A stretch of 64,000 nucleotides of DNA from Physcomitrium patens (Eukaryota > Streptophyta > Bryopsida > Funariales > Funariaceae): NCBI RefSeq assembly GCF_000002425.4, contig NC_037271.1, forward strand, positions 8,711,512 to 8,775,511. Reading direction: 5' to 3'. Under the pieces are notes generated by a model. It was not told where the DNA came from, made no database searches, and saw nothing but the letters and a program-made list of their open reading frames with translations. The stretch's first letter is position 1, and every line of letters starts with the position of its first letter. Below, in pieces: positions 45,701-57,741 of the stretch. Position numbers and translations under genes: made by a program.

Positions 45701-46910
45701 GAAGCCCCCTCTCTCCTCTACTGTTCCATCCGCTTCGGAGTTACCTCTCTCTTCGTGCCGTCTTAGCTGACTTTTTGTAAATAGACGTTGCTTAGTTAAT
45801 AACTCCTAGATCAACACGACACCCAACATGTATGTAAAGCTAAAAACCAGAAGAAAATGCTAGTAAATCTTCACACAATCAGCATGGCGGCAACGTTTCA
45901 GTGTAGAAGGCACACCCGAAGAATCTTAGGTGTACCCTGACCATGTACAGTCAAGTTAAGAAAACCCCTACCACACTGTTTGAAAATGTATACAGTAGCA
46001 GTGATCGACCATCCTGTCAGGATTCTGGGTGTTCAAAATATGCCCAGCAGAGCTTTTAAAAGCACCTCTGACATCTATTTTTACAATTATAAGGAAAACC
46101 CCAAGTGTCCACGATCTGAGCAAACACGGTGAGATGGTATTTCCAAATCGAGAAAACCTGAGAGGTACTCTCATTACTCACAAAGAATCGGGGCATGGAG
46201 CAATGTGATACTGGGCGATAGTCTGAATGCGAAAGATTATATAAAACCCAAGCTCGAACCAAAATTCAACTTACATTCATACCTTTCTGTTATTCAAGCA
46301 CAGATTACACATTTCCAGATGGTGCGCCTTGGAAAGATGATCTCGAAGCGAATCGATGCTCCTGAACACATGGCCCTTTTTAACGGCACCCTTGGGTAAT
46401 GACTCATCTGGCCCGGACAATTCCCTCGCTTCGCATTTACTACACGAAAGCCTGCACATAGCTTTGATCTTCTCATAGACTTCCGCGTTGTCAACATAAG
46501 CTTGAACGCTGTCCTCATAATAAAGTTCATTGTCAGTGTTTTCTTTCCGACGGAGCTGATCTTCCAAATCGCTGAATGACGTCACCACCTTAGTGAAATT
46601 CCCTAGTGCCTGTGTGTGCAGAACCGAAACACGGTCAGATTTCACACCAATGCATTTCACATCAACACCCTGCTCATCAACACAATACCAACTAAAACCC
46701 TAAATTGAAAGATTTCAGTTCCTTGATGATCTGAACACCCACCTTGGTAACAAAAACACTAGGGCATTCCTGTTTGCAAAAGAAACACTCCTTGGTCTGA
46801 CTCAACAACCGCCCCTTCAAATTGCACTCGTAACAAGCATCACGGTGCCCACATGGCCCATACGCCAACCATTCCAAAGGCTCAGCGCATATCTCACAAA
46901 TATCCTCCAT
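42717..46910 (-). CDS. HEL2/ZNF598-type RING and C2H2 zinc-finger E3 ubiquitin ligase, seven exons
   Basis: Minus-strand coding exons are 46910-46743, 46609-46283, 45805-45597, 45488-45440, 45238-45149, 45008-44946 and 44543-42717. All junctions are in frame with GT...AG borders, giving 910 residues. Residues 4-50 are a RING finger (CEICAEPLEW, GPCGHRDACYEC, CFFCKQEC). Residues about 100-285 carry the C2H2-type fingers typical of HEL2 (CNLCLNN, CEFCKKRFYDENDLYHHM, CHLCQR, CEHPDC). Then come an Arg/Gly stretch, a glycine run near 375-386, a conserved helical module near 600-686 and a RanBP2-type finger near 798-825 (WTCSACTLENA...CVMCGSDG). HEL2/ZNF598 binds collided ribosomes and ubiquitinates small-subunit proteins, starting ribosome quality control; that role here is inferred from the family. 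The start is the first ATG of the frame. Confidence 0.9.
44296..44327. repeat. TCC/GGA trinucleotide repeat encoding polyglycine
   Basis: About ten consecutive TCC triplets (GGA on the coding strand) lie in exon 7 of the HEL2-type gene and encode a run of glycines. Such repeats readily change length between strains. Confidence 0.8.
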
Positions 46911-47640
46911 AACTACTAAATTACCGACCGAATCCTTCGAGACAAAAAAACCCAAAAAACAAGAAGAAAAATCCTCAAAGTCTGTCTCCGAACTCCTTTG
47001 AGGCTGGAAACTCTTGTCTCGCCCGGACAATTCCCTCTCAACGACCTTTCGCCTCCTACCGCGCGTCTCCGCAACCAAGCCCTAACAGTTCGCTGCCACA
47101 CCCTCTACACACACACAAACACGCACACTACACTCTCTCACACTCTCTCACACTCTCACACGAGATGTAGGGACCAAGGCAAACTAAGCCGACAAGAATA
47201 ACTTGTGGCCTCAGCAACACATGGAGATGGAGGGTCTTTCCCTTCAATCACCGCGTCGATACTGTGATTGATCTGGATTGTCACCACCAACACCTCTCTC
47301 GCTTCATCCCTATCGCTGGATCCTTCTTCTCCTTCTCCGGTCCAGGTTCCCAAGACCCCCTCCCCCCCACCCCCGGGTCTTGCAGTCCGAGACTTCGTCT
47401 GAGTCTTCGTTTCCCTTGTACTGGAAGTCTGGTCTGCCAACCTGACCCACACACCTTAAATCTTTTATTTGTACCTGCAGAACCTCGTGTAGTTGAGCCT
47501 ACCATTGCTTCTCATGAATTATTTGCAGAGGATTTTCATGTTTTTTTATGCAAACATGTGATTGACACTTTTAGAGGTAGTTGTTTGCATATGGTTATTA
47601 TTGTAGTAGTTGTTGTAAATGATGTTTGAAAAAAAAATAA
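46911..47640 (-). promoter_or_regulatory. leader and promoter of the HEL2-type gene
   Basis: GC-rich DNA upstream of the ATG contains a pyrimidine/CA-rich tract (47100-47160, repeated ACTCTCTCAC on the plus strand) and C/T-rich blocks near 47320-47400. The longer frame reaching upstream starts at TTG, supporting the ATG at 46910. The sharp fall to AT-rich DNA at about 47630 marks the end of the promoter island. A divergent transcript on the plus strand is possible but unsupported. Confidence 0.45.
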
Positions 47641-48844
47641 AAATAAAAAATAAAAAATGTTGAAATTCAAAATTGAACCATTTTATCATATATTTTATAC
47701 TAAGAAGCCTTCTCTTAAAGTTTATAAAACGATTGCCTCAAAAAGGCTTGCTATTGTAAAGACAATTATTTTTTTTAGAAAACGTAGCTTTTAGAGATAG
47801 TATAAGGTAAACAAAAAAACATATGAAATGATTCTTTTATAAGACTCTAAATTTATAAATTCATATTTAGAGTCTAAAGTTATTTAAAATATATTATGTT
47901 TGTAATGATTATTTTTAGCACATTGTAAAATTGCTTCATTAAGTTTAATAAAATCTATTTCCTAAAGTGAGCTTGTTGTAAATTTTGGAAGATAATTGCT
48001 ATTAACACAATCAAGTAAGAAATATATTATACCTTTTCTTACTCTTTTCTTTAATCTAACTTAACTAAGTATAAAACTATCTAAATGAGGTTTCTTAAAT
48101 TAGCCAATTAAAGTGTTTAAAATTTGTAATTCTTTACTTTCTCTTTTAGTTATAAAGACCTCTTGAGAATAAATATAAAATACAAAAATTTAATATTTAA
48201 ATATATTGAAATGTTAAGATTCTGTTTTTTTAATTTATAGAGCTAAATATTGATTCATTAATAATGTTTTATCCTTTCATGCAAATATTTATACTCATGT
48301 TAGATGAGAAATGCCTTAATTGAATTTAATTGTGAATGATTTTTCATATGTGCATATTTTTATCTATTATTATATTTGAAACAAAATTTGCAATCTGAAA
48401 ATAATTGATTAGTTTCAAAAATAATACAGGATATGATAAATCAAGATAAATAATACAGGATATGATAAATCAAGATAAATAATACAGGATATCATATAGT
48501 CTTTATGGTATAATATTTTTGTTTGAAAATTATGTATTCTATGTTCATATTTGTATGTATGAATATTTATATCTATGACTTAGATGTAATTCGTAAAATA
48601 TTAAAATATTAATAAATATATATTTAAAAAATAATTAAGAATAAATGATACATCTATTTTTTTAATACATGTTTGGAAATAATTTACATTCTTTTTTGAA
48701 TTAGAAGTAAATATAAGAAATATTGTTTTGATACATAAATACATACAGCTTTTTAGTACTTCTAAAATTAGTTTAATTTTATTTTGTTACTATTAACAAA
48801 AAAAATAAATATTATCATTTTTTCTTAAATAAAAGAATAAATAA

Positions 48845-48884
<40 letters not shown>

Positions 48885-49860
48885 GTATATAAAGCATCAA
48901 ATTAACGATTGACAATAGTAGTTCAATAAGATATTGTACAAAAAGAAACACAATTTTTTGAAGTTAAGCCTCATTGTCCAGCTTACAAATAAAAATTAAG
49001 ATTTCTACACAACATACTATCTTTTAATATATTTTATAAGAAATCTTAAAATTCATCAAATAAAATTATTATTTATCATTCAGATAAATTTAATCTTCTA
49101 AAAAAAGCAAGAAAAGTATATTTTTACTAAGTATTTATTAAGCCAGAATTTGTGTATTTTTTATCATTAAATGAGGATAAGCTAAAATAATATTATTTAT
49201 ATTATAAGTATAAGTTAAAATTTACTAAGAATATTACGTAATTTATGTATCACACGTATAGTAAGATTATTTGTATTGTTAAATTCTTTGAGAATTTTAT
49301 TAAATTTGATTAAAAAATGCAGATTTACTTCTACTGAGCTATAAATTTTGAGTAAGTCAAAACAAAATAACTACATTCTTATTCAATATGTAATTAAACT
49401 TTAATTTAATAAAATTGATCAAAGATAAATTTAATTATTAAATTAAATTTATTAATATTATTTTTAAATAAGTAGAGATATTCAATAAGATACTTAATAA
49501 ATATTTTTTAATATATAATCTAAAACCATAATTATCTAATTATATATATATATAGTTCTTAAAGCAATACTTATATATTTTTAACGCAATACCCTAAGTG
49601 GATCATTTCTTATTTTCCTATTAACTTCTACTTTTTTAGTGTTCTTCCTTATTATTTTCTACTTGTATATACACAATAAATTCTCACATCCAATGCTTCA
49701 TCTATCCAAATACAAGAATACTACATTGCTTGACCTTCTCTAAAGTATCTAATCATTTGTCTTTTCGCAAGGCTATGTTGTTATAAAAGGGCATTCAATT
49801 ATTGATACTCAAGTTTGGTTGAAGTATAATTGTGGTTTCTAGCATGTAATTAAAAAAACA
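47641..49860. other. AT-rich intergenic DNA, no gene seen
   Basis: Very AT-rich with short frames only. It contains a 29-bp tandem repeat (48421-48505) and a TA microsatellite (about 48848-48881). No LTR or coding relic was recognised. Confidence 0.55.
48421..48505. repeat. 29-bp tandem repeat, about three copies
   Basis: ATAATACAGGATATGATAAA and the next nine bases repeat exactly at 48421, 48450 and 48479, the third copy being partial. Identity between copies suggests a recent expansion. Confidence 0.85.
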
Positions 49861-49991
49861 ATGGAGCAAAGGCACCACTATACAGGCCTCTATTATTGCT
49901 GCTTGATTTGTATGTCAAGAAGTCTATTACATTTGGTCTTATGTATCTTGCTATTTAAAAAGCCTATTCATAATTATCCACCTTCTTCCAA

Positions 49992-50144
49992 CATCAAACA
50001 ATCAAAGATCAAAATTGTGGTGCATCCAAGCTCTATGCCTAGAAGATCATCAAACAATCAAAGATCAAAATTTGCATGTTGTTGCTGCAAATTGCCAAGA
50101 ATTTATTGCAAGATCACTAGGCATAGAGCTTGGATGCACTACAA
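49992..50144. ncRNA. candidate foldback RNA (MIRNA-like hairpin)
   Basis: Arms 50020-50042 and 50117-50139 are exact 23-base reverse complements (GTGCATCCAAGCTCTATGCC... against ...GGCATAGAGCTTGGATGCAC). Pairing extends outward to about 28 bases with one mismatch, around a loop of about 74 bases. The size and near-perfect stem fit a young plant MIRNA or siRNA hairpin. The mature sequence matches no miRNA I remember. A 25-base direct repeat (49992-50016 and 50048-50072) flanks the left arm, so a templated insertion is the main alternative. Confidence 0.4.
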
Positions 50145-53100
50145 TGTGAAATGGCATGAAACATAATGGAACTGCATGCACTATGGAATTTCACTTCATA
50201 TGAAGCTTCAAACAAAAAAAAAATTACAACACTTAATTTACAATGTTTTTTCCTGGCAATAGCACCAGTTTCCACTAGAATATGTACATGCAAAATTATA
50301 AATGTTTACATCAGAATAATACTACATCATATCTCCTTGAAAAACTCTACTCCTGACGGCTTTGTGGACCTTGTCTTGTTGATGAAGTATACAAAACTCT
50401 GACTAGAAGTTTGACTAGAACTCTCACAATTGTTTCATGCACAAAAATCTCCAATGAATCAACCAAAGCCAACGCCGGAAAAAGACCGCGAAGCCCTCCA
50501 CTGCTCTGTCTTCCGAAGTCGACCATACCGACAGTTGCAAACGAAGATTTGCAGACAACGGCGCGTTATTTTGCTAGCTGACTTTTTTTTTTTTTTTTTT
50601 TTCTTTATTCTTTGCACAACTCAGAATGTTTTTCTCGAAAGGAAGATGGAGCATGGGTACTCACCCAACGTCGGGTCCGTGCTCTGACTAGCAATTCGTC
50701 TGAGCAGTTTTTCATCGATCTGTAATACAATGCTGCAATAGTGTTCGGTGTAAATGAATCGACGAGGTTCGAAGCTTTTAATCTGAGGCCGTCTGCTCAT
50801 TCGAAAGAACGATCATCTGTTTTTTCACACAATCTAACCTGGCTTTAAGGAATCAAGAGTGTCATCACCAGCCACTTGTGCGAGCTATGGCTGGATTTTC
50901 TCTTCAAATGGGTAGTTCAATTAATTGTGTGCGTTAAGCAGGAAAGGGAAGAATCGAGCGGTGAGGATACTCGGCGGAAGTGGAAAGATGAGCTTTCATG
51001 TCAATCTTCGGCGATTTATGATGCTTAAGTATACTTAAGTTGGTGAGCACATCGTGTTGGTTGTGTTCGTTGTATGCACGGCGGACTGATTGTTCGTAAT
51101 CGCAATTCTAGCTCCGAGCGTCTTAGATGGGTTACTCTCTTTGATGATGGACCTCCAGTTCTTTGCACATAGTAGGCACAGCGGATGTTATCATATTCAG
51201 TCTTACATGAATGTGTTCATTGTGTTGGTTTATTTCTCCTCTGAAAACTAATGTCGTCTTCCCTGTTATGATTTGCATGCCACCAGTTTTACTTACCGTG
51301 TGGCATTGAAGTTGACTGCTGTAAATGACTGGTTAAAATCAAGGTCGTTAAAGTTGCTGACAGACGTAAGACCTTTATTTAGGAACGGCCTTTTTCGAAC
51401 ACGTGGATCCTCCGACTCCTAATGAAAAGCGTGTCCATGAGTCCGCAATCGAGATTAAGGCAGCTCGCCTACCACATAATTGTGAGGTTTTGACTATTCC
51501 AGTTGTTTGTGTTTGTCAGAAAGGTTGCCACTCATTCTGGATTCACGTGCAAGTAGGATTCTTTTGACGTTGCAGAGAAAGGATGTCAAAGTTCTGAATC
51601 AAAGAACTCACTGACTAGCATAGTCATCGCGACAATCGCTCACTCAAAGCGTTGCGAGTCAATCTCAAAGATTCCGGACAGGTCAGCACCGTTCACAGGA
51701 CCAGATAGCCAGAATTGAAGCGTGCGTCCTGATCCAACATTTGAACTCAATGCGAAGCTGTGGTGTGTGATTCGTTTCAGCAACTCCTTTTTTGAGCTTG
51801 GAGTTATCGGTGTTGCCATCATTGTACCACACCCCAACAGAACATAACAGCTGAACGTTTGTGTTATTAAGTGATACTCAAATTCTGTTCTGAACGAGTC
51901 TCCAGGGGCCAGGTCTTCATGCAGGAGAAGAAAGCCGTTCAGAACTTTCATGAGTGAAGAGCGGCGTAAATGGAACCCAAGTTGCACACTCAGTGACATC
52001 CAGAGTGGACAGAACCATCTGACACGGTCCATAATTCCTTCGTCTGGGCATGAGCCTCCTCCGACTGCAGTACATGGTAAATCGCTGGGCGGGGATGACA
52101 ACCCCAGGTAACACAACAAAGGAAATAAATATTCACAAAACAAACAGTTCATGCTTTCCAGCACTGTGTACGCGTTTGCATGTACCGAAATGAATCACCG
52201 GTGCATATTACATGTGCCGTGCTTCTTTCGGCGTACAATATGAACCAGATAACCTGGTAAAATGAGTTGTCTTCAATCCCAACCCCAAAGTCAATTAAGT
52301 AACAATGCAACCAGGAAAATGATGTCATTTTCCGCACCCTTTTTAATGTACTGATTGATGTGGGTCGCATGGAATCTCTTGCTTGAGTGATTAGCTATTT
52401 GTGATAGACTCACCCGCAGTTCGTTCTGCTCACCTCATCACCAATGTTATAGTTAAATCCTCTGATATTCCTTTTCTACCTAAAGGACTCTCTTGTACCA
52501 CCGCTTAACTATAGTCCTGTGCTTTCGTCTCTCCCCACCTCGAATTATCAAACTATTTTCATCTCCATTACGACACTTCCATAGACAGCCGCAAGTAGCA
52601 GAGCAACATACGATGCACATAGCATCTGAATTAAGTACCCGGAAAAAGATAACATGATTGCACAATCCCATGTCCGGCTGAGGCAACAGCATACGTCAAG
52701 ATCGGTTGCCACTTTTTATATCTGTTCTCACTGAGCACATGCTCTTCTTTTTCTTTCCGTTTTCTTTTCTTATCACTCATCTTCTTCTTCTCCTTCTCCT
52801 TCGTCGTTGTCACATTCCGTCTTCACCCAACTGAAACTTTGTGAAAACGAGGGGGGAAAGCGTGCGTGTGCAACCAGATGGTGGTGTGCCCAACTCTGGA
52901 ACGCCCTATGATTCCTCGTAGGGGGGGAATCACAGCTATGCCGCCCCCACCGATTGTCTTGATCCATCGATCGCACTCCATGTCTGGGTTGATATACTAT
53001 CCACAGAATGTGGGGCTGCTAAAGCACCTTACCGCTTTAGCAACTTTTTGTATCCTTGTCAGTAAAGCTAAGTCTAACTGCCAGCCCCGAGTATATATAT

Positions 53101-53300
53101 ATATATATATATATCCCAGTCCTAAGATTGATGGACTCTCCTTTGGGGGATAAAACAGCGCTCTGTCCTGCATGCATTGCGCTATAAAAACAAACTTCAT
53201 AAAATATAGTGTTACGAATCGACAAATCACGCGGGCTTCTACTGTACAGAGACCCTTGCATGGTACGTTGTTTCTGTGCATGTAAGATTCCATTGCTTGG
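50145..53300. other. moderate-GC region without a recognised gene
   Basis: A T homopolymer lies at about 50583-50602. From about 50450 to 53300 the GC content is exon-like, yet open frames are short, apart from a 170-codon minus-strand frame described separately. A TA microsatellite lies at about 53091-53114. It may hold a non-coding transcript or a fast-evolving gene. Confidence 0.4.
51640..52152 (-). CDS. hypothetical protein ORF (about 170 residues)
   Basis: A minus-strand frame from an ATG near 52152 to the stop at 51640. The product is rich in Leu, Ser and Cys, with a hydrophobic Cys-containing N-terminus (CLFCEYLFPLLCYLGL) and no domain I recognise. The longer 174-codon frame begins with GTG. 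Composition fits a real exon, but an open frame of this length can also arise by chance. Confidence 0.25.
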   Translation of the reverse strand: MNCLFCEYLFPLLCYLGLSSPPSDLPCTAVGGGSCPDEGIMDRVRWFCPLWMSLSVQLGFHLRRSSLMKVLNGFLLLHEDLAPGDSFRTEFEYHLITQTFSCYVLLGCGTMMATPITPSSKKELLKRITHHSFALSSNVGSGRTLQFWLSGPVNGADLSGIFEIDSQRFE

Positions 53301-55520
53301 CTATATTTTGCTGGACTGATTTTCCGATTGCGAGAGTTGATTGCTCCGATGCAGGCCCCTTGCTGCCTTGAACTAGCTTCAACTCGATCATGCTCTCTCT
53401 CTCAACCTGAACTCTTGAAAAGTAGGGTTTCGATCATTCCCCAAAGACAGAATGAGACAAACTTTTCTTCAGGCTTAGCGTATTGGAACTGACACCATTT
53501 TGAAAAACAATCAAAAAATGAAAAAAAAAACACGAAAACTTTTAAGTGGGTACTTTGTAGGTTTTTAGTGTCACATCATAACTGCGCGGTGCTAGGTGTG
53601 TGTTGATACATACTTACATGAGAAAGGTTTATGTTTATCAATGTTTTGAAATATACTTTCTATACTTTCCTAGAAAATGATAATGGAATCTGAAATCAAC
53701 TTGAATCTTATTGCATTATCTTGTTTAGGGCATGATCCATAACAATCGAAAGGCACAATGGCCATCGTGTTGAAGATTCTTAGGACATAATCAACGTTAA
53801 TGACATGATCGAAAGAGGAAGCTTTTAATGCATCGGTCTAGACTCTTATAATATACGTCATTAAACGGCGCTCTTGGATAAGCATTTCGCATCGAAAGTT
53901 GGTAAATGAAGGAAATTTTCAGAGTATTCTATTTATTGAAAGGCAAGTAACCCCGTGGTATTTATTCTCAGAATTAACCCATATCCGGTAAAACAAGTGC
54001 TTGTAGTGCCAATCATCGAAGGATATGCCCTATTTGCGACTCACGTTGGAAAACGTCGCAATGATTTTCTAGTGCATTCTAATAAAAGTAGAATCCTTCG
54101 ACAATGATCCAAAGCACACCAGCACAACTTCCATCGACCAAGTTTGACACTCTTTTCACCGAGCCAAATACATTAAGAGTGCATAGTTTGGAGACTTGAA
54201 TTGCTTGAGATCCATGTTAAGTTGCCTTCTCCTCCATAACCCACCCAATTCTGTTATAACATGCAGATGAAGACGTAGTAGTGGACATTAGTCACTGGAC
54301 ACCTTTTGCATCAGTCTTTCTGCTAATTCAAGTGAATTCATCCGAGAAAGTGAGAATAATTCCACCCATGATGCTTGCATCAGAACCCAGTACGACGATT
54401 GTTGTGTAATTACTCGTTTTCTAACGTTCACAATAAGCGCATGAATGCATTTGAAGATCCTTGCACAATCTCGACTGTGACTTGTGGGAAGTACGCAATG
54501 TGACATCTTTATATAAGCTTGTCCTCCTCTCTTTTCTTTCTTTACCTCTGTCTTTATTTTGACTGGATTATGTTCGCACTTTAACAACATTCAATGGAAA
54601 TGAATGAGTAACAGCATGTTCAGACTTCAGTCGATGGACACAATGCCAGATTGTGCCTCTTTCCATGTATGATGATGGAAAAGAAAATAGAGCAAAAATA
54701 AAATAAAAGTTCATCTTTCCCAACTGATTGTGGCTGAAAACTAGCCACTCTGGTAGCATTAAAATGGACTTCGCCAAAAGTACACACGTAGAATCAGGGT
54801 CCTAAATAAAAGATGAAAGAAAAGAAGCAGAAGAAGAAGAGGCGAGAAAGAAAGGAATTGCAGACGACAAAAGTGTGTCCCAGGAGGCCACAAAGGCAAT
54901 GTCGATGAGCACTGACACCACCTTTCCAACTTGAGCAAATCTCCTACTCTCATGCTCTCTCGGCATTTGGGTTGGGGACAGCCCAAGCGCCGTCCAGTCT
55001 GGGACCCGTCCCAGGTCAAGACAAAAACCAGGAAAACCAAACTGGTCGCAACCTCACCAGGGCACCATCTAGCAAGAGAGACGGAAAGAGGGAGATAGAG
55101 GAAGACAAAGCTCGGATGGCGGTGGTAATGAGAGTTAAGGATAAGCAATGACCTTTCTCTGAGCTTGCTGCTGCTGCCCTTCTACCATGAATCAACTTAA
55201 AAAGTGTGTTTCTACTCCCTTTTTTTCTTCTGCTGTTCTCGGATGTGGTTTCCGGGAGCTTTGAGAGATTGTTAGTCGGCCTTACAGTCCAATTGCAGAG
55301 ATTCGAAGTGTGTGTAATGGTCTGCACACACACCTTCTTTTTTGGTTTTTTGTTATTTTTGTTACTTGTGGTTTTGTTTGGATTTTTTTGGTTTGGTTTG
55401 GTTTGGTTTGATTTTTGTTTTTTTTTTTTCACCAAAGTTGCAGGGGAGTTGGGAGAGCTGCAGGTTGTGTCAGAGGTCACATAGGAGCTCAGAGCCAAGT
55501 ACGTGGCCATGGTAGGTGCT
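53301..55520. other. intergenic region, no gene recognised
   Basis: Mixed composition. It contains an imperfect inverted repeat near 54011-54108, a (GGTTT)n run near 55390-55413 and a T tract near 55418-55430. A minus-strand frame at 55016-55510 is driven by the low-complexity tracts and is not believed coding. Promoter or 3' UTR material may be present. Confidence 0.4.
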
Positions 55521-57741
55521 GCCCAGTTCTAGAGCTTTGCTGCTGCCACTGCCCTCTTGAAAAAACTGATCTGCTGTACCACTATTGTTGAATATGTGCA
55601 TTCGGATGTGTGCGTTTTGTCTGGCTGAGATCTACCCTGCTTTGCAAGCAAGTCAGAGACAGTGGCGACCTCATCCAAATTATTATATAGCATGCTTATT
55701 TAGCTCATTGATTTGTTTGTTCATTCGTGTGTTACAATACACCCTCGTAGTATGGAGAAAAAAGAAGTGAAATAAAAATAAATGGAAAAAAAAAAAACGA
55801 TAGCATGCTAAAAGGTCATTGCTTATTTTTTCTCCAATTTTTAAGTTTTGATTTTTATTTTGTATGTTGCATAATTTTTCTTTTTTTTAAGCATGAAAAT
55901 GCATTGATTGTGAGGAAAATAAAGATGGATACATAAATCCAAAAAAGGATCATACATCTAAAACTTTCGAAAACTATTAAATATCTCAAATATGTAAGAG
56001 TTCAGTAAAAACACAAAGATCGACCTCATTATTTAAAAAGTGTACATATATAAAGAAGAAAAAAAGCCAAGATTATATTCACACGCACACACATAATATA
56101 TATATATATATATATATTTTCACCAAAGCATGGTAAAAACACACAATCAACTCTCATATTAAACACAACATTAGGTCAAATTTCTCCAATACTACAGCAC
56201 CCAAACATGTCATTCTCAGTTAAGAAAAATACACCCAACTGCATTTTCTACCTTTTGAAAAATATCTTCCTTCTCAAATGGAGCACAGGTCTTACCCGTT
56301 TCCCACACTGGGATCAGTTAAATCATCATCAGAAGAACTTCCATCCCTCATTCATCCAAATCAAACCCCATTCACACCGCGAAGCGAATTTGTGTGAGTA
56401 GATTCCGGTCCGTGTGTTGCTAGCAAGGCGAGGCAAGGCGAGGGGAGAGGAGGGGAGAGGTGGGTGCGATGTGCTCGCCAGTAGTGATTGATTTCGCGAC
56501 GGGAATGTGACCATGAACCATGATTTCGGTGTGAAAGTGCGATGTGGTCATGCCCACATGGAGTTGGGCCGGATTGGGGACAGAGTGATGGTGCAGTGCA
56601 AGACGGGACTAGCGATATCTCTCTCTCACTCGGGCAAGGTAAGAAACAGGTGGCGGAATTCTCAGTCCTAAGTGCAGTGAAGCTGAAAATCGACCTGCGG
56701 CAGTAGCGACAGCGGAGGTGCAATCGACGTTGAGTAAGAGGGAGAGAGTGAGAGAGAGCGTGAGAGAGGAAGCGCTGGAGAGAGAATCGTTCTGATGGTC
56801 CATTTTTGGCGAGCCACAAAATTCCTTCTGTTGCCGCAGATATTAGCAAAACGGAGCAATTGGGGAGACGCCACAGCCAGGCTTATTAGCTGAGAGTGGT
56901 AAAAAAAAAAAAAAAAAAAAGGCCACGAAGACGACGCGCTGAGAGCTGAGGGGGAAAAGGAATATAGCTTAGTTTAGTAGGTTTGAACCAATGGCCAAAT
57001 TGGACGGCATCGCTGGTCTGGCACCAGGGTCTATCGTCGATCTCTTGCCCCTCCTAACCCTCCCACCGAGGCACTCAAACACCCTTTGCCTTCTGGAGGA
57101 CCCATTTCGCGGATGTCGATTGCCTTGAGGCTTCGTGGGCTGCTCATGATCATTTGATAGCGCGGGCCTTACACACGACACAGGGAGGACAAAGGTGGGA
57201 TCGTTGTGGTGGTGGTGCGTTCCTGTCTTCGCGGAAGCCTGGTCTTGTGCACTCTTCGGTGTCGAGTTTTTTGTTTACGAATCTGATTATCTGATTGGAT
57301 CCGTCTTGATCACCTTGCGAGCGAGGAGCGTCATCAGATGCTGGTGCTGCTGTTCATCTTTAGCTTTAGTGATCAGTCTGCAAAGAGGGATGGCAAGCAA
57401 GTGTTACTGCCTCGTGAGAGATCCATTGCTGGAGTCCTGAAAGCGGTGTCTGTGGAGGCTGCGAAGTTTTCTATCGGTTTTTATGTATTTATATTTTCTA
57501 GTTCTAGAAACATGGAAGAAATCTACTATTTGTTGTTGAAAGTATGCAGTTGCGTTTGGGAAGGCAGTGTAGTTTCGGTGCCGTGGCGGTGATGGTTGTG
57601 AACTAAGAGGGGAAGTAAAAGATGGCCAGTCGGGGAAGTAGTTTTAGACGGCAAGAGGAGGCTGCTTGTGAGGGTTGATAGATTCTAGTAGAGATCTGGG
57701 AGGTAAGTAGAGGGGTTGTAAACTAATTAAGTTGAAGGTGA
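55521..57741 (+). promoter_or_regulatory. upstream region and probable long leader of the RCC1 gene
   Basis: AT-rich until about 56390, then GC-rich with GA-rich blocks (56730-56790, repeats of GAGAGAG) that resemble plant core-promoter GAGA tracts. An A homopolymer lies at about 56900-56919. From about 57180 to the ATG the sequence is leader-like with several short upstream open frames (for example 57195-57440). The transcription start cannot be placed. Confidence 0.4.

Noticed and set aside
50761-50775. GAGGTTCGAAGC, resembling a tRNA T-loop B box
   Set aside because: No matching A box, anticodon stem or acceptor stem could be placed around it.
53861-53930. Stretch GCTCTTGGATAAGCATTTCGCATCGAAAG resembling 5.8S rRNA in part
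   Set aside because: The resemblance is limited to a few words; order and flanks do not match 5.8S rRNA.
55016-55510. 164-codon minus-strand Lys/Asn-rich frame
   Set aside because: Its length comes from stop-free low-complexity GGTTT and T tracts; no domain is seen.
56361-56849. 162-codon minus-strand Ser/Leu-rich frame
   Set aside because: It is antisense in a GA-rich promoter region; the composition reflects CT repeats rather than protein.
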